DNA from: Hydrangea macrophylla
Taxonomy: Eukaryota; Streptophyta; Magnoliopsida; Cornales; Hydrangeaceae
Length of the DNA: 64,000 nt
NCBI GenBank assembly: GCA_033977485.1
Contig: CM066983.1
Coordinates: 107,227,580-107,291,579 of the forward strand
Reading direction: 5' to 3'
Positions within the stretch are counted from its first letter, which is position 1. Each line of letters begins with the position of its first letter. A program made the translations under genes and the position numbers. The notes under the pieces are model-generated. The model was not told the origin of the DNA and ran no database searches. It saw only the letters and a program-made list of their open reading frames with translations. Below, in pieces: positions 44,521 to 56,853 of this stretch.

Positions 44521-47500
44521 TGAATAGTTTGGAATCAAAGCACGACTTAGACACGCCAGTACGACACGGCAAATTCTAAAAAAAAGGCCCACGGCACGAC
44601 ATGAAAACTGTCTCCGAAGTGTTGTGTTTGACACACGTGGACATGTTATCTTAGAACATGCGAATTGGGGTGCGAAGGCCAAAGTGTATGGACATATCAT
44701 ATATGATGAAGGTGTGGCATAATTGTCATGAGAATAAAGCTGGTGAGTGTTGGAAGGACAGAGACTGGGCAAGAAGGAGGTATGAATCAGTAATGGTGTG
44801 TTTTTGAGTACTAAGTACATAGTGTCACTTCTTTAGCAAGCAAGAGAGCACAGTCTGACTAATTTTGCACCATTGGCCTCTCTCTTACCACCACCACCAC
44901 TTTCAGCAATGGCTGAACAAGTTTCAGAGATACATATCTGAGGCCCCATTCCTTAGCTAATCCTATTCCTGTCCCTCAAAACACTCCCACCATTTTTTTT
45001 CCCCGTCTTTTGCACTCTACTAAATTTCAAACTTCAAACCTCCGAAAAGAAAAAGAAAAAAGAAGAAAACTAATCAGACACGACGAAAAAGCAATACGTA
45101 TATTCACTGCTCTCTCTCTCTCTCTCTCCAATGCCGCCTTTTTTTCTTTTTTCTTTTATTTATTTATTTATTTATAAGTTACCTTATTTTTCAATTTTTT
45201 TTGTTCAGTAAAAGAAGGCAGACGCAGAACTTGTCAGTCCTTTTTGTTTTACTTCTTCATTTGCTTTCTCATGCCTTCTCAGTTCACATAGAATTTTCAT
45301 ATTCTTTGCCTTCTCTAATCTCTCCTCTGCTTTGCCCCACAGTGTATTTTGAGTTAAAACCCCAAAGAACTGCCTCTGAGGTTCTCTTGAGAACTTGGTT
45401 TGAAAAGGTTCCAAGTTTGTCAATAGTAGGATAAAAAATGAAGCACACAGTAGTGTGCTCATTCAAGAATTCAGAACTCAGATTCACATTTGGGGAACTC
45501 AGTTACTGTCAGGTTTCACATTGACCATTTGCAATTCAAAATTCAAATACTTCAAAAAAAAAAAATTAGTATGATACTATGAACCACTAGTCCTCTTGTA
45601 TGAAGACTTCACTCCCAAGGATCACTTTTTTTTTTATTATTTTATTGGAGGGGCCCCTTAGTTCTTAGGTCACCCTGCCACTGGATCAAAAGTCCACCAT
45701 GGGGCCCCAAATGTCTTGCCAAGACAATCTTTAAATCCAATAATACATTTTCACCTATAATATTGACTAAGTGAAGAGTGGCTGAGAGGTAGGCTAAAAA
45801 ATTTTCTTGTGAAGACCGACTTGTCACTAGCTTAATGTGAAGTGTCAGCACAGTTAGGTCAGAGACTGACCTAATTATTGACATTGTTACATACACTGAC
45901 TGTCTCATTGGAGAAATTTTAAATACCTTGAGAGCCTAACGTGACTGAATGATGTGGTATTCTCCAATTAGAGATGAGTTATTCGGATGGAATCTAAGCC
46001 TTTCATTATTTGTGGGTGTCGAAACATAGGTCTTATCCGAGCAACCCTCACTCATTTGTTGAAATATACTGCATCGTCAAGCCACGTGGCACTATCAAAA
46101 CACATACCTTCGCCTAGAGCAGCATGTAAAATGTCTTTTTATTCCTCCAAAGTTACATTTTGACATTACTATGGCATAAAAATATTTAGTCTATTTTAAA
46201 AGTCAATGGTATCAATGCCATGCTGACATATTTGACATTGGTAAAAAAATAAAGATTGGGACACATCCAAAAACACAACTTTTAGGACACAATTCAAAAT
46301 ATATGTCTATATTTCTCCTCTGATATCACTGGACTCCACAGTGACACAGAAGAGAAATAGATACAATTCTTGGGTTGTGTCGAAAAAATTGTATTTTTTA
46401 ATATATCTCAAGTATTACGCGTAAAAAAAATAGCACAACTCCCAAAACTCTCCCCCAATGCCATGTTGGCATCTAAAAAATATGGAGAAAAACTTGATGA
46501 ACATATATATTGTGAACAGATAGAGTAATAACTTTCATCTATTTTTTTTTTCCTATAATTAAATCAATGAACAAAGAAATTGAAGCCACCATCTGTAATC
46601 CACAAGGACAAATCATCCTTCAATCATTGTTTCCTTATCTTTTATGCAAGCCCTGTGGTCACTTTCCTTTCATTGTTACCACTTAAATAGATATTCAAAT
46701 CAAGTACTATGTGAATTGAGAGTTCACTAGACGCTTAATCACTTTTAGTTGTTATGACAATTGACCTCTACATAATTAGTTATTTTGAGATCCAAATGTA
46801 TTTCTAGTTTATATTTCTGTTATTGAAGTTTCTCATTCCAATTAACTCTAAATAACACTTAGTCCATTTCCTCCCACATTAACTATTGTTGGGTCTTAAA
46901 TTTAGTTTGAAACTAGTTGATAACCCTGTGCTATGCACGGGCTCTTTTCAATTTGTGCAAAATGTTAATCTCAAACTTTATTACTATATATCAGTTAAGA
47001 ATTATGTTGCCAATAGATCCTTAGGGTATTGTAGATTAGCACAATATTTGAACATCCAAATCTCATTAAAAATATATATATATATATATATATTCATTGC
47101 TTGAAGCTAGTTACTTGAAAATTGCAAATCAAACTTCGAGGCTATTTGAATTTTATACGCAATAAAATACATTCACTCACAACCATTAATTAATTGCTTC
47201 TCTGGGTAAGTTTTGCAACAATGCTTTCTACAACAGAGCGGATAAAATAATGAATGAACAAATTATACGCATTATTTTTCACTTTTCCATCATTAGTTAA
47301 TCATGTTCCAAACAAACTAGACAATTCTGTAATTCTTTGAAATGCTTAAAATTCTATGATACGTCCCGCGGTTTTTTTAATATTTTTTTTTATTTTTGAT
47401 GAGCTGTTTTGGTCTTATCATACGACAAAAGAACCGGGTACAATTTTTTTTGTTATCTTGTGTACAACGATTTGTTACAGTGGTTACAATTTTTGGTTAT

Positions 47501-47602
47501 TCAAGCATAACCACTTGGGTACGATATTTTATTATCTTCGATACAATGTTTTGTAATAATTTCTATACTGACTTTGCTTAAGTAATAAAATATTATACCC
47601 AA
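44521..47602. other. Spacer with decayed repeats, no confident gene
   Basis: A CT-rich stretch at about 45105-45130 precedes short frames. One starts at 45438 (MKHTVVCSFKNSELRFTFGE) and is too short to assign. A hairpin-like segment at about 46260-46430 shares TGATATCACTGGACTCCACA with the centre of the MITE at 52557-52730 and is probably an older relative. A copy of a GTGCTATGCACGGGCTC end typical of plant transposons sits near 46929. Confidence 0.4.
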
Positions 47603-47632
47603 TGTTGGGAAATTACCTTCAAAACAAAAATA

Positions 47633-48970
47633 GAAATATAAAGTTTAGTCCCTAATACTCCACTCTTTTAAATATTGATGCATCCCAAATATATGAACAA
47701 TGATTAGTCCCTAATTACAAGTATAAATTAAAGATTAGTCCTTTCTTCCGAATTTGTGTCTTTTTTATGGACAAAATTGCCCTTGTCATTAAATATATAT
47801 ATTTATATATCATCACTACATCAAGGCATGAATTTAGGATTTTAATTTGACCCCAAAATAAGTGAAATTAACTGCACTAATCAGTCTCTCTCTCATGATC
47901 TATCCCTCTCTCTATCTCTCTCTCTTTATCTCACATACAATCAAGAACACAACAAATTAGAAGACGATTAGATATGTACACACACTTAACTAGGCCGATC
48001 GAATGGAATTGCACCGGGATTGAGGCCGGCGGCAATCGACGACGGTGATTGAACGACGAACGTGGATGATCACAAACGATCCATCGGAATCGGAATCAGA
48101 GTTTGGATTGTGAGATCGGAGATTGAAAAGAGCCCATCTCAAGGCGTTCATGCACTCTTCAGATCAAACATGAGCGTCCGCCAAGGAAACGGAAATAGAT
48201 CAGCAACTAATCAAGAAACGGGTTTTCTTGGGCTACATTGTTCTCATGCTTATGATGTTTTCATCTAGAACTTTGAAGGGCCCATCTTATTCAACGTCGA
48301 AACATGTCATATATGGGGGTCCAAATCAGGTGGTGGTGGCTATACAGGGGCTCCAATGGTCGGTTTTTGTTTGGTTAAATATTGTAATGCCCCCTTACTT
48401 TGTGTATGAATTTTTGTCAAGAAATTTCTCACAAAGTGTAGAGTTTACTTTTGAGTTTTGAAGGGAGAAATTTGTTTTTATTTGGTGAGAAATTTCTCAT
48501 TAAACCCGTTAAAAAAAGGTGAGAAATTTGACAGTTTGTGTATAAATTTTTGTCAAGAAATTTCTCACTATAATAGATAAATTTCTCACATGTGGTTGGT
48601 ATTGGTGAGAAATTTCTCATCAAATATGTTAAAAATGTGAGAAATTTTTTACTATAATAGATAAAATTTCTTTATTAACTCTCTCTCTCTATATATATAT
48701 ATAATATGTATAACAAATCAGGGTTGACTTTAAAAACCCTGATTTATGGGAGTTGGGGTATTTATTAAATTTTCCCTTTTAATTCTCTCTCTTTCTATAT
48801 ATATATATATATATATAATAAATTTGGATTTTGAATTTCAAAATCCTGATTTTTGGGAATAGGGGTATTTTGGTCCTCAAAATAGGTGAGGGACTTATTT
48901 CTAAATTGACTTATAGAATGGATCAATTTCTAGCAAATGCTACAATGAAGGACTGAAATCTAAAGAACCC
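47633..48970. mobile_element. MULE-like non-autonomous element with AAACAAAAATA duplication
   Basis: The copy interrupts the LTR exactly between two copies of AAACAAAAATA (47622-47632 and 48971-48981). The ends are weak inverted repeats (TTTAGTCCCTAAT against TTTCAGTCCTTCATT). The length of the duplication fits a Mutator-type element. A short unrecognised frame lies at 48062-48268 and no transposase is present. Its right half carries a palindrome array. Confidence 0.6.
48408..48665. repeat. Array of GAGAAATTTCTC palindromes
   Basis: About seven full or partial copies of the twelve-base palindrome occur, with four clear ones (about 48419, 48487, 48556 and 48606, first bases varying). CCGTTAAAAA- or TAATAGATAA-type spacers recur between them. 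Confidence 0.8.
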
Positions 48971-49250
48971 AAACAAAAATATTCATTGAATAAAACAAAT
49001 GCTCTAAAGCGTTAGAGACCATAATGTGCATAACCAGTACATGGGAATTTCAGTATGCCTATAATTGTATGTTAAAAAGCATTAACACCATCTAGTAATG
49101 ATTCTTTTATTCTTTTAAAATAATTTAACATTCTCCCATTTATTTTGATAAAATAAAAAATACTTATATAATATGAGTACATGGGTAAAGATTGTTATAT
49201 TAAAGTATGTGCATAAATAAAATCTCATTTTTTATTAAAATATTCTAACA

Positions 49251-51668
49251 ATCTCTCACTTATTTTAATAAAAGTAAGAAACAATATATAAGGGCATCAT
49301 GAAAGTGGCTCAGCCTTTAAACCTTTACTTAGTGTTTCAGTGTTCCTGTATTAGAGTCAGAGTGGCTTAACCTTTAAATAATGACTACTTGAGGATACGT
49401 AGAAACACATCACACACATGACACTCTAGGTGTTCTCTAAGCTTCACAAGCCAACATATTATACGGCCTTGTGCTTTATCTCAGTTTTCATGAGTACTCT
49501 AGATTAGCCCAATCTCATAGGAAGCAGCCTCACTTCCACACTCATATAGTTGAGTCTATCAAGGATGCTCCTGTAACTAAGACGTCCCACCCATAAGGGA
49601 TATAGAACTCATTAAGAGATAAATCTCAACCTCCTCTAAACATTACAGGATCACATGCACTTACATCATAGTGATGGACAAAATGTCATTGAGACTTTAA
49701 GAGTGCCTATCCACATTCAAATCACTTTATGATTCGTTTGTTCCCTTAAACCTAGTTCTTGTGATCGCCAGTCCCTAGGTAGGGTATTCTCATAGGTGAT
49801 TTATTACAACTTTGGGCTTAAGTCTCATCCCCCTCAATGTACATCAAACCCTTGTCACTAGCTAGGACTTTTTACACAATTTACTTCACACGTTTGTATA
49901 ACACGTGACAAAGGTTTGGCTCTCAACACTATGCCTCAATAGAAGTGCTATCAAGTAAATAATTCATTTTCACTCTTAATGTGTTACATATGCCATATGG
50001 TGGGTTTAATAATAATTGTACAATAACTCAAGACTCCACCATTAACAATAAAAATACGCCATCTATATTGAGAATATAAATTATTCTCTCAATAATGCTA
50101 TACCCTCAAGATAAACAAAAAAGATCACTTGAAGTGATTGAACCATTGAGGAATTTTTTTCGAATAAAATACCGAGACACTTTTCTTTTACATCACCACC
50201 ATAGTTGAAGCAACTCACAATTAGGACCCATTAAATAGATATGGTTCATTACCAAAAAAATTTGGAAGCCAAAATAATATTCAAGTCTCATTAGTTCTCA
50301 AAAAATTTCCTCTCCATCCTTTTAAATAAATTTTAAGTCTCGCTCATACCACAAAAAAAAAAACTTATATCTCCATTTTAAATAAAAATTCAAGTTCCTT
50401 GAAATTTCATGTGTACTCATACCTGTAATCTCCAAAACTTATAATCTTCCATAATCTCAAATTCTCAATATGGAGATTATCTTTCAAATAATTTATCAAA
50501 AGTACATGTATGAGATTCTCAAAATATTCACAACTACAACTAATGATTCAAGAGAATGAATAATAGCACCTTTGAATTGAGTAACTTTTTCTAAAGAAAA
50601 AATACTGAGACAGATATTTATCACATATCTATAAAAGTATTTTCTAAAAACCTTCATTTTTAAAAGACTCAGAGCACATCCTTTCACAACCTCAAACATT
50701 TAAAAAAAAAAAAAAATTTGAGCTGGCTTTCAAGATCATTGCATGCCAAAACAATTATTTCTCTAATAATTATATCAATAATGGTAACCATGGGTTGGTA
50801 TATATTCTGAGAAACCGAACTTCTAACTTGATTATCCAAATTCATAAACTCTTATCTTCTTAGAATATCTCATAATTTCAACTCAAAAAAAAGCCTAATG
50901 TTGATTTCTAAAATAGCTTGTTCAATTCGTTTAATGAGATATCATGCATTGTGGTTTAATATGACATATCAACATAACGTACAAGTATGTTACATACTTT
51001 AAGCATAGGTAAGTACAAAATTTAAAGATGCAGTAAATATTGACCTTGCACCAACTTTGTCCAATCATTTTTACATTTGATTACCAAACACATAACAATA
51101 GGTAGAGGAATTACCCCCACTATTTTGATAATATCCATCTTGTTAAGATGATGTTTCAGTTACATGTTTATGTAGCATGCTAGCACATGCAACGCACACC
51201 TTTTTAGAGAAAATAGAATCTGAAGATATCCATGAGAGAATGACTCTCTGTTGTCATGACTATGCGACATAGTCAAGTATGGTAGTAATTACAGAATAGA
51301 ATGTAAGATAACAAATTAATACATGTTTCTTACACTAGTCATCAAACACTTGTATGGACCAAGCATATTGACTTTTAGAAAAAGAGTATTAAAATATATT
51401 ATACAAAATTTACTATAATGTTAGCATCTAAAGAGCAATAGCTGTTGTAATGAGAATCACATTTTTTACTATTAGAGATTTTTTCTTTTTATATGCTCTT
51501 CACCACCACTATTTCTCCTTCATATATTTTGTACGTCTCTAAAAGCAAAATGTAGAAAAACATACATAACATACCTCTAGTCTAGTGAGAAGGGAAAGAA
51601 ATAAAGTATTTTACCATATACGTACTCACTAATTTTTGAGATCTCCATCCATCATTTCAACTTAAAAT
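49251..51668 (-). other. Internal region of the non-coding LTR element
   Basis: I see no gag or pol. The stretch is AT-rich with blocks such as CCCACCCATAAGGGATATAG and CATCCCCCTCAATGTACATC. These look like the untranslated region of copia-type elements, but I cannot prove it by eye. Confidence 0.4.
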
Positions 51669-52556
51669 TGTTGGGGATTTACCTCCAAAACAAAAATATT
51701 CATTAAATAAAATAATAATTTAATAACGACAGATAAATAGATTTTCTTACCGAATCGTGAATCGCATAATGTTACCTCAAAATGGTATGACATCTCTTGG
51801 AATATCGTACCACAAAAAAGTAACATAGTTGGATTGAGTGCGGACTAGGTCGCTCTCTTTAAGACGATTTGCGCCTCTCACGGTAGTCACCGGTGTATAA
51901 CATAACATAACATGTCGCCTTCAGGATACTACAATCCAGCTCTAAACTGTGAACATCTCCAATCTATACAATTTGGGGAAGACAGAAGCTTCTCCCAGTA
52001 CCATTCTTTGCCTAAATATAAAAAATGAATATAATATATATTGTAGACATATATATAAAGTTGCTGGAAACAAGAAAAAATCTTTATAGTTTTTCAAAGA
52101 AGAAGAAAGTAAGTCATGCATCACATACATAGCTATATATATATATATATATAATAACTAATTGATTCAACACCGAAATGAGGCCTTCAAAGAGACATTA
52201 ACGCTCTTAATTAAAAGATCAAGTAACTGACTAACTGATAAAACTACTCCATGACTTGCTTACAAAACATTTGGCTGTGTAATGTGTTGGACTTCAAAGC
52301 AAACAAATGCTCTAAAATGTTAGAGACCATAATGTATATAACTAGCACATGGGAATTTCAGTATGCCTATAATTGTATGTTAAAAAGCATTAACACCATA
52401 TAGTAATGATTCTTTTATTCTATTAAAATAATCTAACATTCCCTCATTTATTTTGATAAAATAAAAATACTTATACAATATGAGCGCATGGGTAAGGTTG
52501 TTATATTAATAGAAAATTGTTGGAAAATCCCTACAAGTAACCTTCATAAGTTTAAA

Positions 52557-52730
52557 GGGTAATACTTGAGGCACAACCTTCATACAACTTTCATACAACC
52601 TCCCCAAAAGATGTGTCTATCTCTTTCCCGTGTCACTGTGGGATCCAGTGATATCACAGGAGAGAGATAGACACATCTTTTGGGGATGTTGTATGAAAGT
52701 TGTATGAAGGTTGTGTCCCAAATATTACTC
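52557..52730. mobile_element. 174-bp hairpin MITE, 9-bp duplication AAGTTTAAA
   Basis: AAGTTTAAA stands at 52548-52556 and 52731-52739. The ends GGGTAATACTTGAGG and CCAAATATTACTC form the start of a nearly complete hairpin through TTCATACAACTTTCATACAA and AGATGTGTCTATCTCT. The MITE is inside the left arm of the larger MULE-like element and so is younger than it. Confidence 0.85.
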
Positions 52731-53214
52731 AAGTTTAAAACTCCAAAAGGTTTGACCATTTTTTAAAAAGGACAAAAGCAATCTTGTCAGTGCTCACACG
52801 GTATTAGTGCACGTATCATAGAAAATCCCATGTGAACATGCCACTTCACGCGCGCGTTTTTGGTTTTCAGCCACTCATACCGTGTGAGTGGCTGTACCAT
52901 ATCATATCCATTTCGAAAAGTTTTTTTAAACTTTAAACCCCCATAACTTTTGATCTACAACTCTGTTTCTTACAAATTTTATACCGTTGGAACCGTGTCG
53001 ACGAGAACTACAAAACTAGTACCATTGTTGATACCTTTTGAGCAAAAGAAAAAAACTCTTATTTTTACATACCATGTTCTAAATGAACTTAATAGAATTT
53101 TCACATAATATTCGTATATGAATTATTGATTTTTCACGTAATATTCACATATGCCAAGTTGATATGTTGTGAGGAAAAAAAAAATCGAATTTTCATTTTG
53201 TTCTTAAGGAGAGT

Positions 53215-54372
53215 TTTAGTGAAATTTCACAAGAATTTTGCATTTGTTTGGGTTGAAAAACTATGTTTTATAATTAATTTGTGAAATTTGATTTTTTTTA
53301 AACGAAATATGCATTGTTTAATATGAAAGGGAAAAAAAAGTGAAATTTCACTTGGCATATATGAATATTAAGTGAAATTTCACTGAACTTATACATGAAT
53401 ATTAAGTGAAATTTTACTTAAATTGACACTTGAGCGATTTTTTAACAAAGTAAGTATCAAATTAGATCTTAATCTATAGAGAGTTACTTCTAGCAACTTT
53501 TGGAATAGTTAGTGAATTTTCACTTGACCTACTAAGTGAAATCTCACTGAACGAGTACACAAATGTTAAGTTTAACTTCAAGTTTTTCAGGAAAAAGGCA
53601 TGTACAGGTTCAGTGAATTTTCACTTAATATTTATGTATGCCAAATTTATATGTTTTGATATAAAAAAAATTAAAAAAAGACGAATAGCAATAAAGTCAT
53701 TGCTACCTCATTAAGGCTTAGTTTGGCCCCCATTTTGGTGCTTCTCCTTTTTTAAAACACAATTTCATGTTAATTCATTTGGTAACTAGTTTATGAGCTT
53801 TGTAAAAATCGAACTTAGGTTTTTTTGGGGAGAGTTTTTCATATTTTTCATGTATTCAGTGAAATTTCACTTAATATTTTATGTATATCAAGTGAAATTT
53901 CACTTAATATTTTATGTATATTAAGTGAAATTTCACTTATTATTTATGTATGTAAAAACATGAAAATCTTTTTTTTCAAAACATATCAACAATAAAGTTA
54001 AAAAAAGACGAATTTTAACAAGAATTCCTGCATTTGTTTTGGTTGAAAATTTGAGTTTTATAATTGATTATGAAATTTGCTTATTTTAACAAAATATGTA
54101 TTGTTTAAAAAAAAAAAAAACAAATCACCATGCCAACATGAATATTTAGTGAAATTTCACTTAACTCATGAACATTAAGGCTTAGTTTGGCCCCCATTTT
54201 GGTGCTTCTTCTTTTTTAAAGCACAATTTCATGTTAATTCATTTGGTAACTAGTTTATGAGCTTTGCAAAAATTGAACTTAGGGCTTTTTTTGTAGAGTT
54301 TTTAAAAGCTCTAGAATTGAGTGAAATTTCACTTAATATTTTATGTATATCAAGTGAAATTTCACTTATTAT
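53215..54372. repeat. Array of AGTGAAATTTCACT palindromes
   Basis: About thirteen perfect or near-perfect copies are spread over 1.15 kb (for example near 53219, 53373, 53858, 53890, 53923, 54150, 54319 and 54352). TATATGAATATTA- or TTTATGTATAT-type spacers recur between them, and several copies stand about 33 bp apart. Confidence 0.85.
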
Positions 54373-54818
54373 TCATGTATATAAAAACATGACATTTTTT
54401 TCTTCTCAAAATATATCAACAATGGTACTAGTTTTGTAGCTCTCGTCGACACGATTCCAACGGTATAAAATTTGCGAAAAATGGAGTTATAGGTCAAAAG
54501 TTATGGATGTTTAAAGTTTAAAAATATTTTTCGAAATTAGAAATACTACAGTACGCTGCTCGCACGGTGCGAGCAGCCTATGGGCGAGTGGGCGCTCGTG
54601 GCGCGTGGGGGCTGAATTCAAGCACAAGATTTTCTATGGTGCGCGCATTTATACCATATGAGCACTGATTTAGATTCCTTTTGTCCTTTTTAACAAATGG
54701 TCAAACAAATTGGAGTTTGAAACTTATGAGAGTTACTTTTAGGATTTTCTAATAATTCCCCCTTATATTAAAGCATGTGCATAAATAAAATCTTATTTTT
54801 CACTAAAATATTCCAATA

Positions 54819-55059
54819 CTTAAGATAACAAAATATTGTACCCACATGTTTTCTATTGTGTTTTTGACTTGCTTGAAAAAACATTGTACGCATAGAATTT
54901 TGCTGTTCACAAATTTATCTATTTCAACCACCTCACTAATCATCCTTTTAGTGAATTATTAGACCTAGAATGTTCATAATGCTATTGCAACTATGATAGA
55001 AGTTCATTGAGAAAAACAAAAGAACATATGTGTATATATATTGATGTTGTCAATATCAA
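54819..55059. other. No gene seen
   Basis: The stretch is AT-rich spacer. Confidence 0.4.
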
Positions 55060-56545
55060 GATGTAAAAGTATACTTTACTTTTTTAAAGATTTGCAGTGT
55101 GGAAGTAAAGGTCGAACCTACAGAGATTGATTAACTACCGTGCTTTAATTTTAAAACCTAAATCTAATTAAGAAAAATAGATTTTGATTTGATTTTAATA
55201 AAACTAAGAACAATAAAAGTAAATTTAAATTATGAAAGCAATTAAAGTTATTTTAAAGATATTTAAAGGGAACCTAGGATTGCAAATCCACCACTAGCTT
55301 CATAATAGGAATATTTATGAATCACTTTAGCCTATTAAGTTGGATGATAATAGGGAATTGTAGCTACAAGCCCAATTCCTCCGTCAAGAAAATAACTATG
55401 GTTCAAGCACCAACATAATCCATCTTCGGTTAGCACGAATTATCCCACACTAAACTAGGGTTGTGACATAATCCGTCTAACCTAGGCATGGACTATTCGG
55501 ATACTTGATAGCACAATTCAATTAAGCACCATTACATGTAAACAATCCATACAAGCACAACAAATATAGATCATTGAGCACATCACAGTCAAAATAGATC
55601 TAAGACAAGAATAAACTTTGAAAGTAATGATTTAATCAATAAAAGTACGATTTATTTATAAAAATCCTCTAAACATGTAATCATCATCCATACATAATAA
55701 AACTAAAATAAAAACATAAATAAAACCCTATTACTTGGCTAGGGTTTTATTGAAACCCTATATCTAGAGTTTAGTTGTCCATAGAATTGATGAATAGCAA
55801 GAGGTTGATGGAGGAGGCCATGTGAATCATTGGTCTTCTTCTTCTTCTCCTTGCTTTCCTCTCTTCAATGGCTGAAATTTTATGTGTATATGGCTGTATA
55901 TTGATGTGTATATTAGTGTGTAATGATTTGTAACAACAACATTGATTTAGAATAGGATTTATATAGAGTTTGGAAGGATTTAGGAAGCTTTCCTAAGTCA
56001 ATTCGCACTAAAACAGCTGTTTTTACGTTTCTGGACGTATTTAACCAATTCGGATCGCACAAGGCTCTTCAGGGCTTCAAAATACACAAATTTGACTTTT
56101 TCAAAGGGTCGCTCGCGCGGGTCGCTCCAGCGACCTGGGCATTTTCCAGAATTTTCTCAGATTTTTCGCTGCTCTGTGCGACTTTCGTAGAATTGCGATA
56201 AATTTTGACTCGGACCTCAGATTGACTCACCGTTTGCGGCCACGCGTCCGTAACTCGAAGATCTATATTTTATATCTCTGGAGAAATTTCTCAAATCTGA
56301 AGTATTACTTGTCAAAAATGCAATTTTCCGATGCTGCTACTGCATTCATCCTTCACCGGAACCATATTTTGAGCCCAGAATGACTTCCAAAGCCACTAAT
56401 CATTAGATTTTTGTGCATTTTCATATTAAAGCTCCAAAACCTACAAAATATAGAATACTTATTAAAAATCACTTAATAACTACATGAAATGGGCTAACAA
56501 AGCGTATTTTTAGAACTATAAACGGCAACTATTCGTCGCCGATCA
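55060..56545 (-). mobile_element. LTR-type repeat fragment, non-coding
   Basis: The segment begins with GGTCGAACCTACAGAGATTG, a block common at one end of large non-coding plant LTR repeats. It continues with AAACCCTAT blocks, a TATA-like segment at about 55965, a GGTCGCTC...GCGACC hairpin at about 56108-56135, and a GTTTGCGGCCACGCGTCCGT block. The order is the same as in 61270-62640. Ends are not defined. It ends in an AT microsatellite at about 56546-56562. Confidence 0.45.
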
Positions 56546-56562
56546 TATATATATATATATAT

Positions 56563-56815
56563 ATGTATACCTTTTGGTCTAGGAAATACAGGAAAACAAA
56601 AAGATTTGAAAACCTTACAAAGTATATCTTGGAGGGAGGGAGGAAGTGAGAAGCTAATTATCTTATATTGGTGTCCTCCTGTCTGATACTACATGTCCTC
56701 TGAATTTTTTAATATGAGAGAACATTGCCCAATTCCGTTTTCAAATCAAAAAGCACTTCGAAATTTGATAGATATCCTTGAGAATACAATTCTCCACCGA
56801 AAAGTACAAGTATTG

Positions 56816-56853
<38 letters not shown>

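Larger units (their letters stand above)
52510..54762. mobile_element. MULE-like element with long inverted repeats and 9-bp duplication
   Basis: TTATATTAA flanks both sides (52501-52509 and 54763-54771). The inverted repeats are about 300 bp after removing a nested MITE. The left arm holds AAAAAGGACAAAAG, CAGTGCTCA and CCGTTGGAACCGTGTCGACG, and the right arm holds their complements. The element is non-coding. Inside is a direct duplication of about 125 bp (53715-53840 and 54177-54303, starting GGCTTAGTTTGGCCCCCATT) and a palindrome array. The right arm also has a hairpin GCTCGCACGGTGCGAGC. The 9-bp duplication and long arms fit a Mutator-type element. Confidence 0.75.
47603..54818 (-). mobile_element. 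Non-coding LTR element with two heavily interrupted LTRs
   Basis: Direct repeats lie at 47603-49250 and 51669-54818. On the minus strand they start TGTTAGAATATTTTA (left copy) or a mutated TATTGGAATATTTTAG (right copy) and end CCCAACA. A polypurine tract AAGTGAGAGAT borders the left copy. Shared body sequence includes GTTAGAGACCATAATGT and GGGAATTTCAGTATGCC. Each LTR was enlarged by later insertions (47633-48970 and 52510-54762), and the right copy also carries 51711-52295, which the left lacks. The 2.4-kb internal part has no pol or gag. I find no 5-bp target duplication, though the outer flanks share a CTTAAG...AAAATATT.TACCCA stretch. Confidence 0.65.

Noticed and set aside
45201..45434. 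Frame resembling a signal peptide (LSVLFVLLLHLLSHAFSV)
   Set aside because: It begins at a non-ATG codon in T-rich DNA, ends without a domain and has no splice support.
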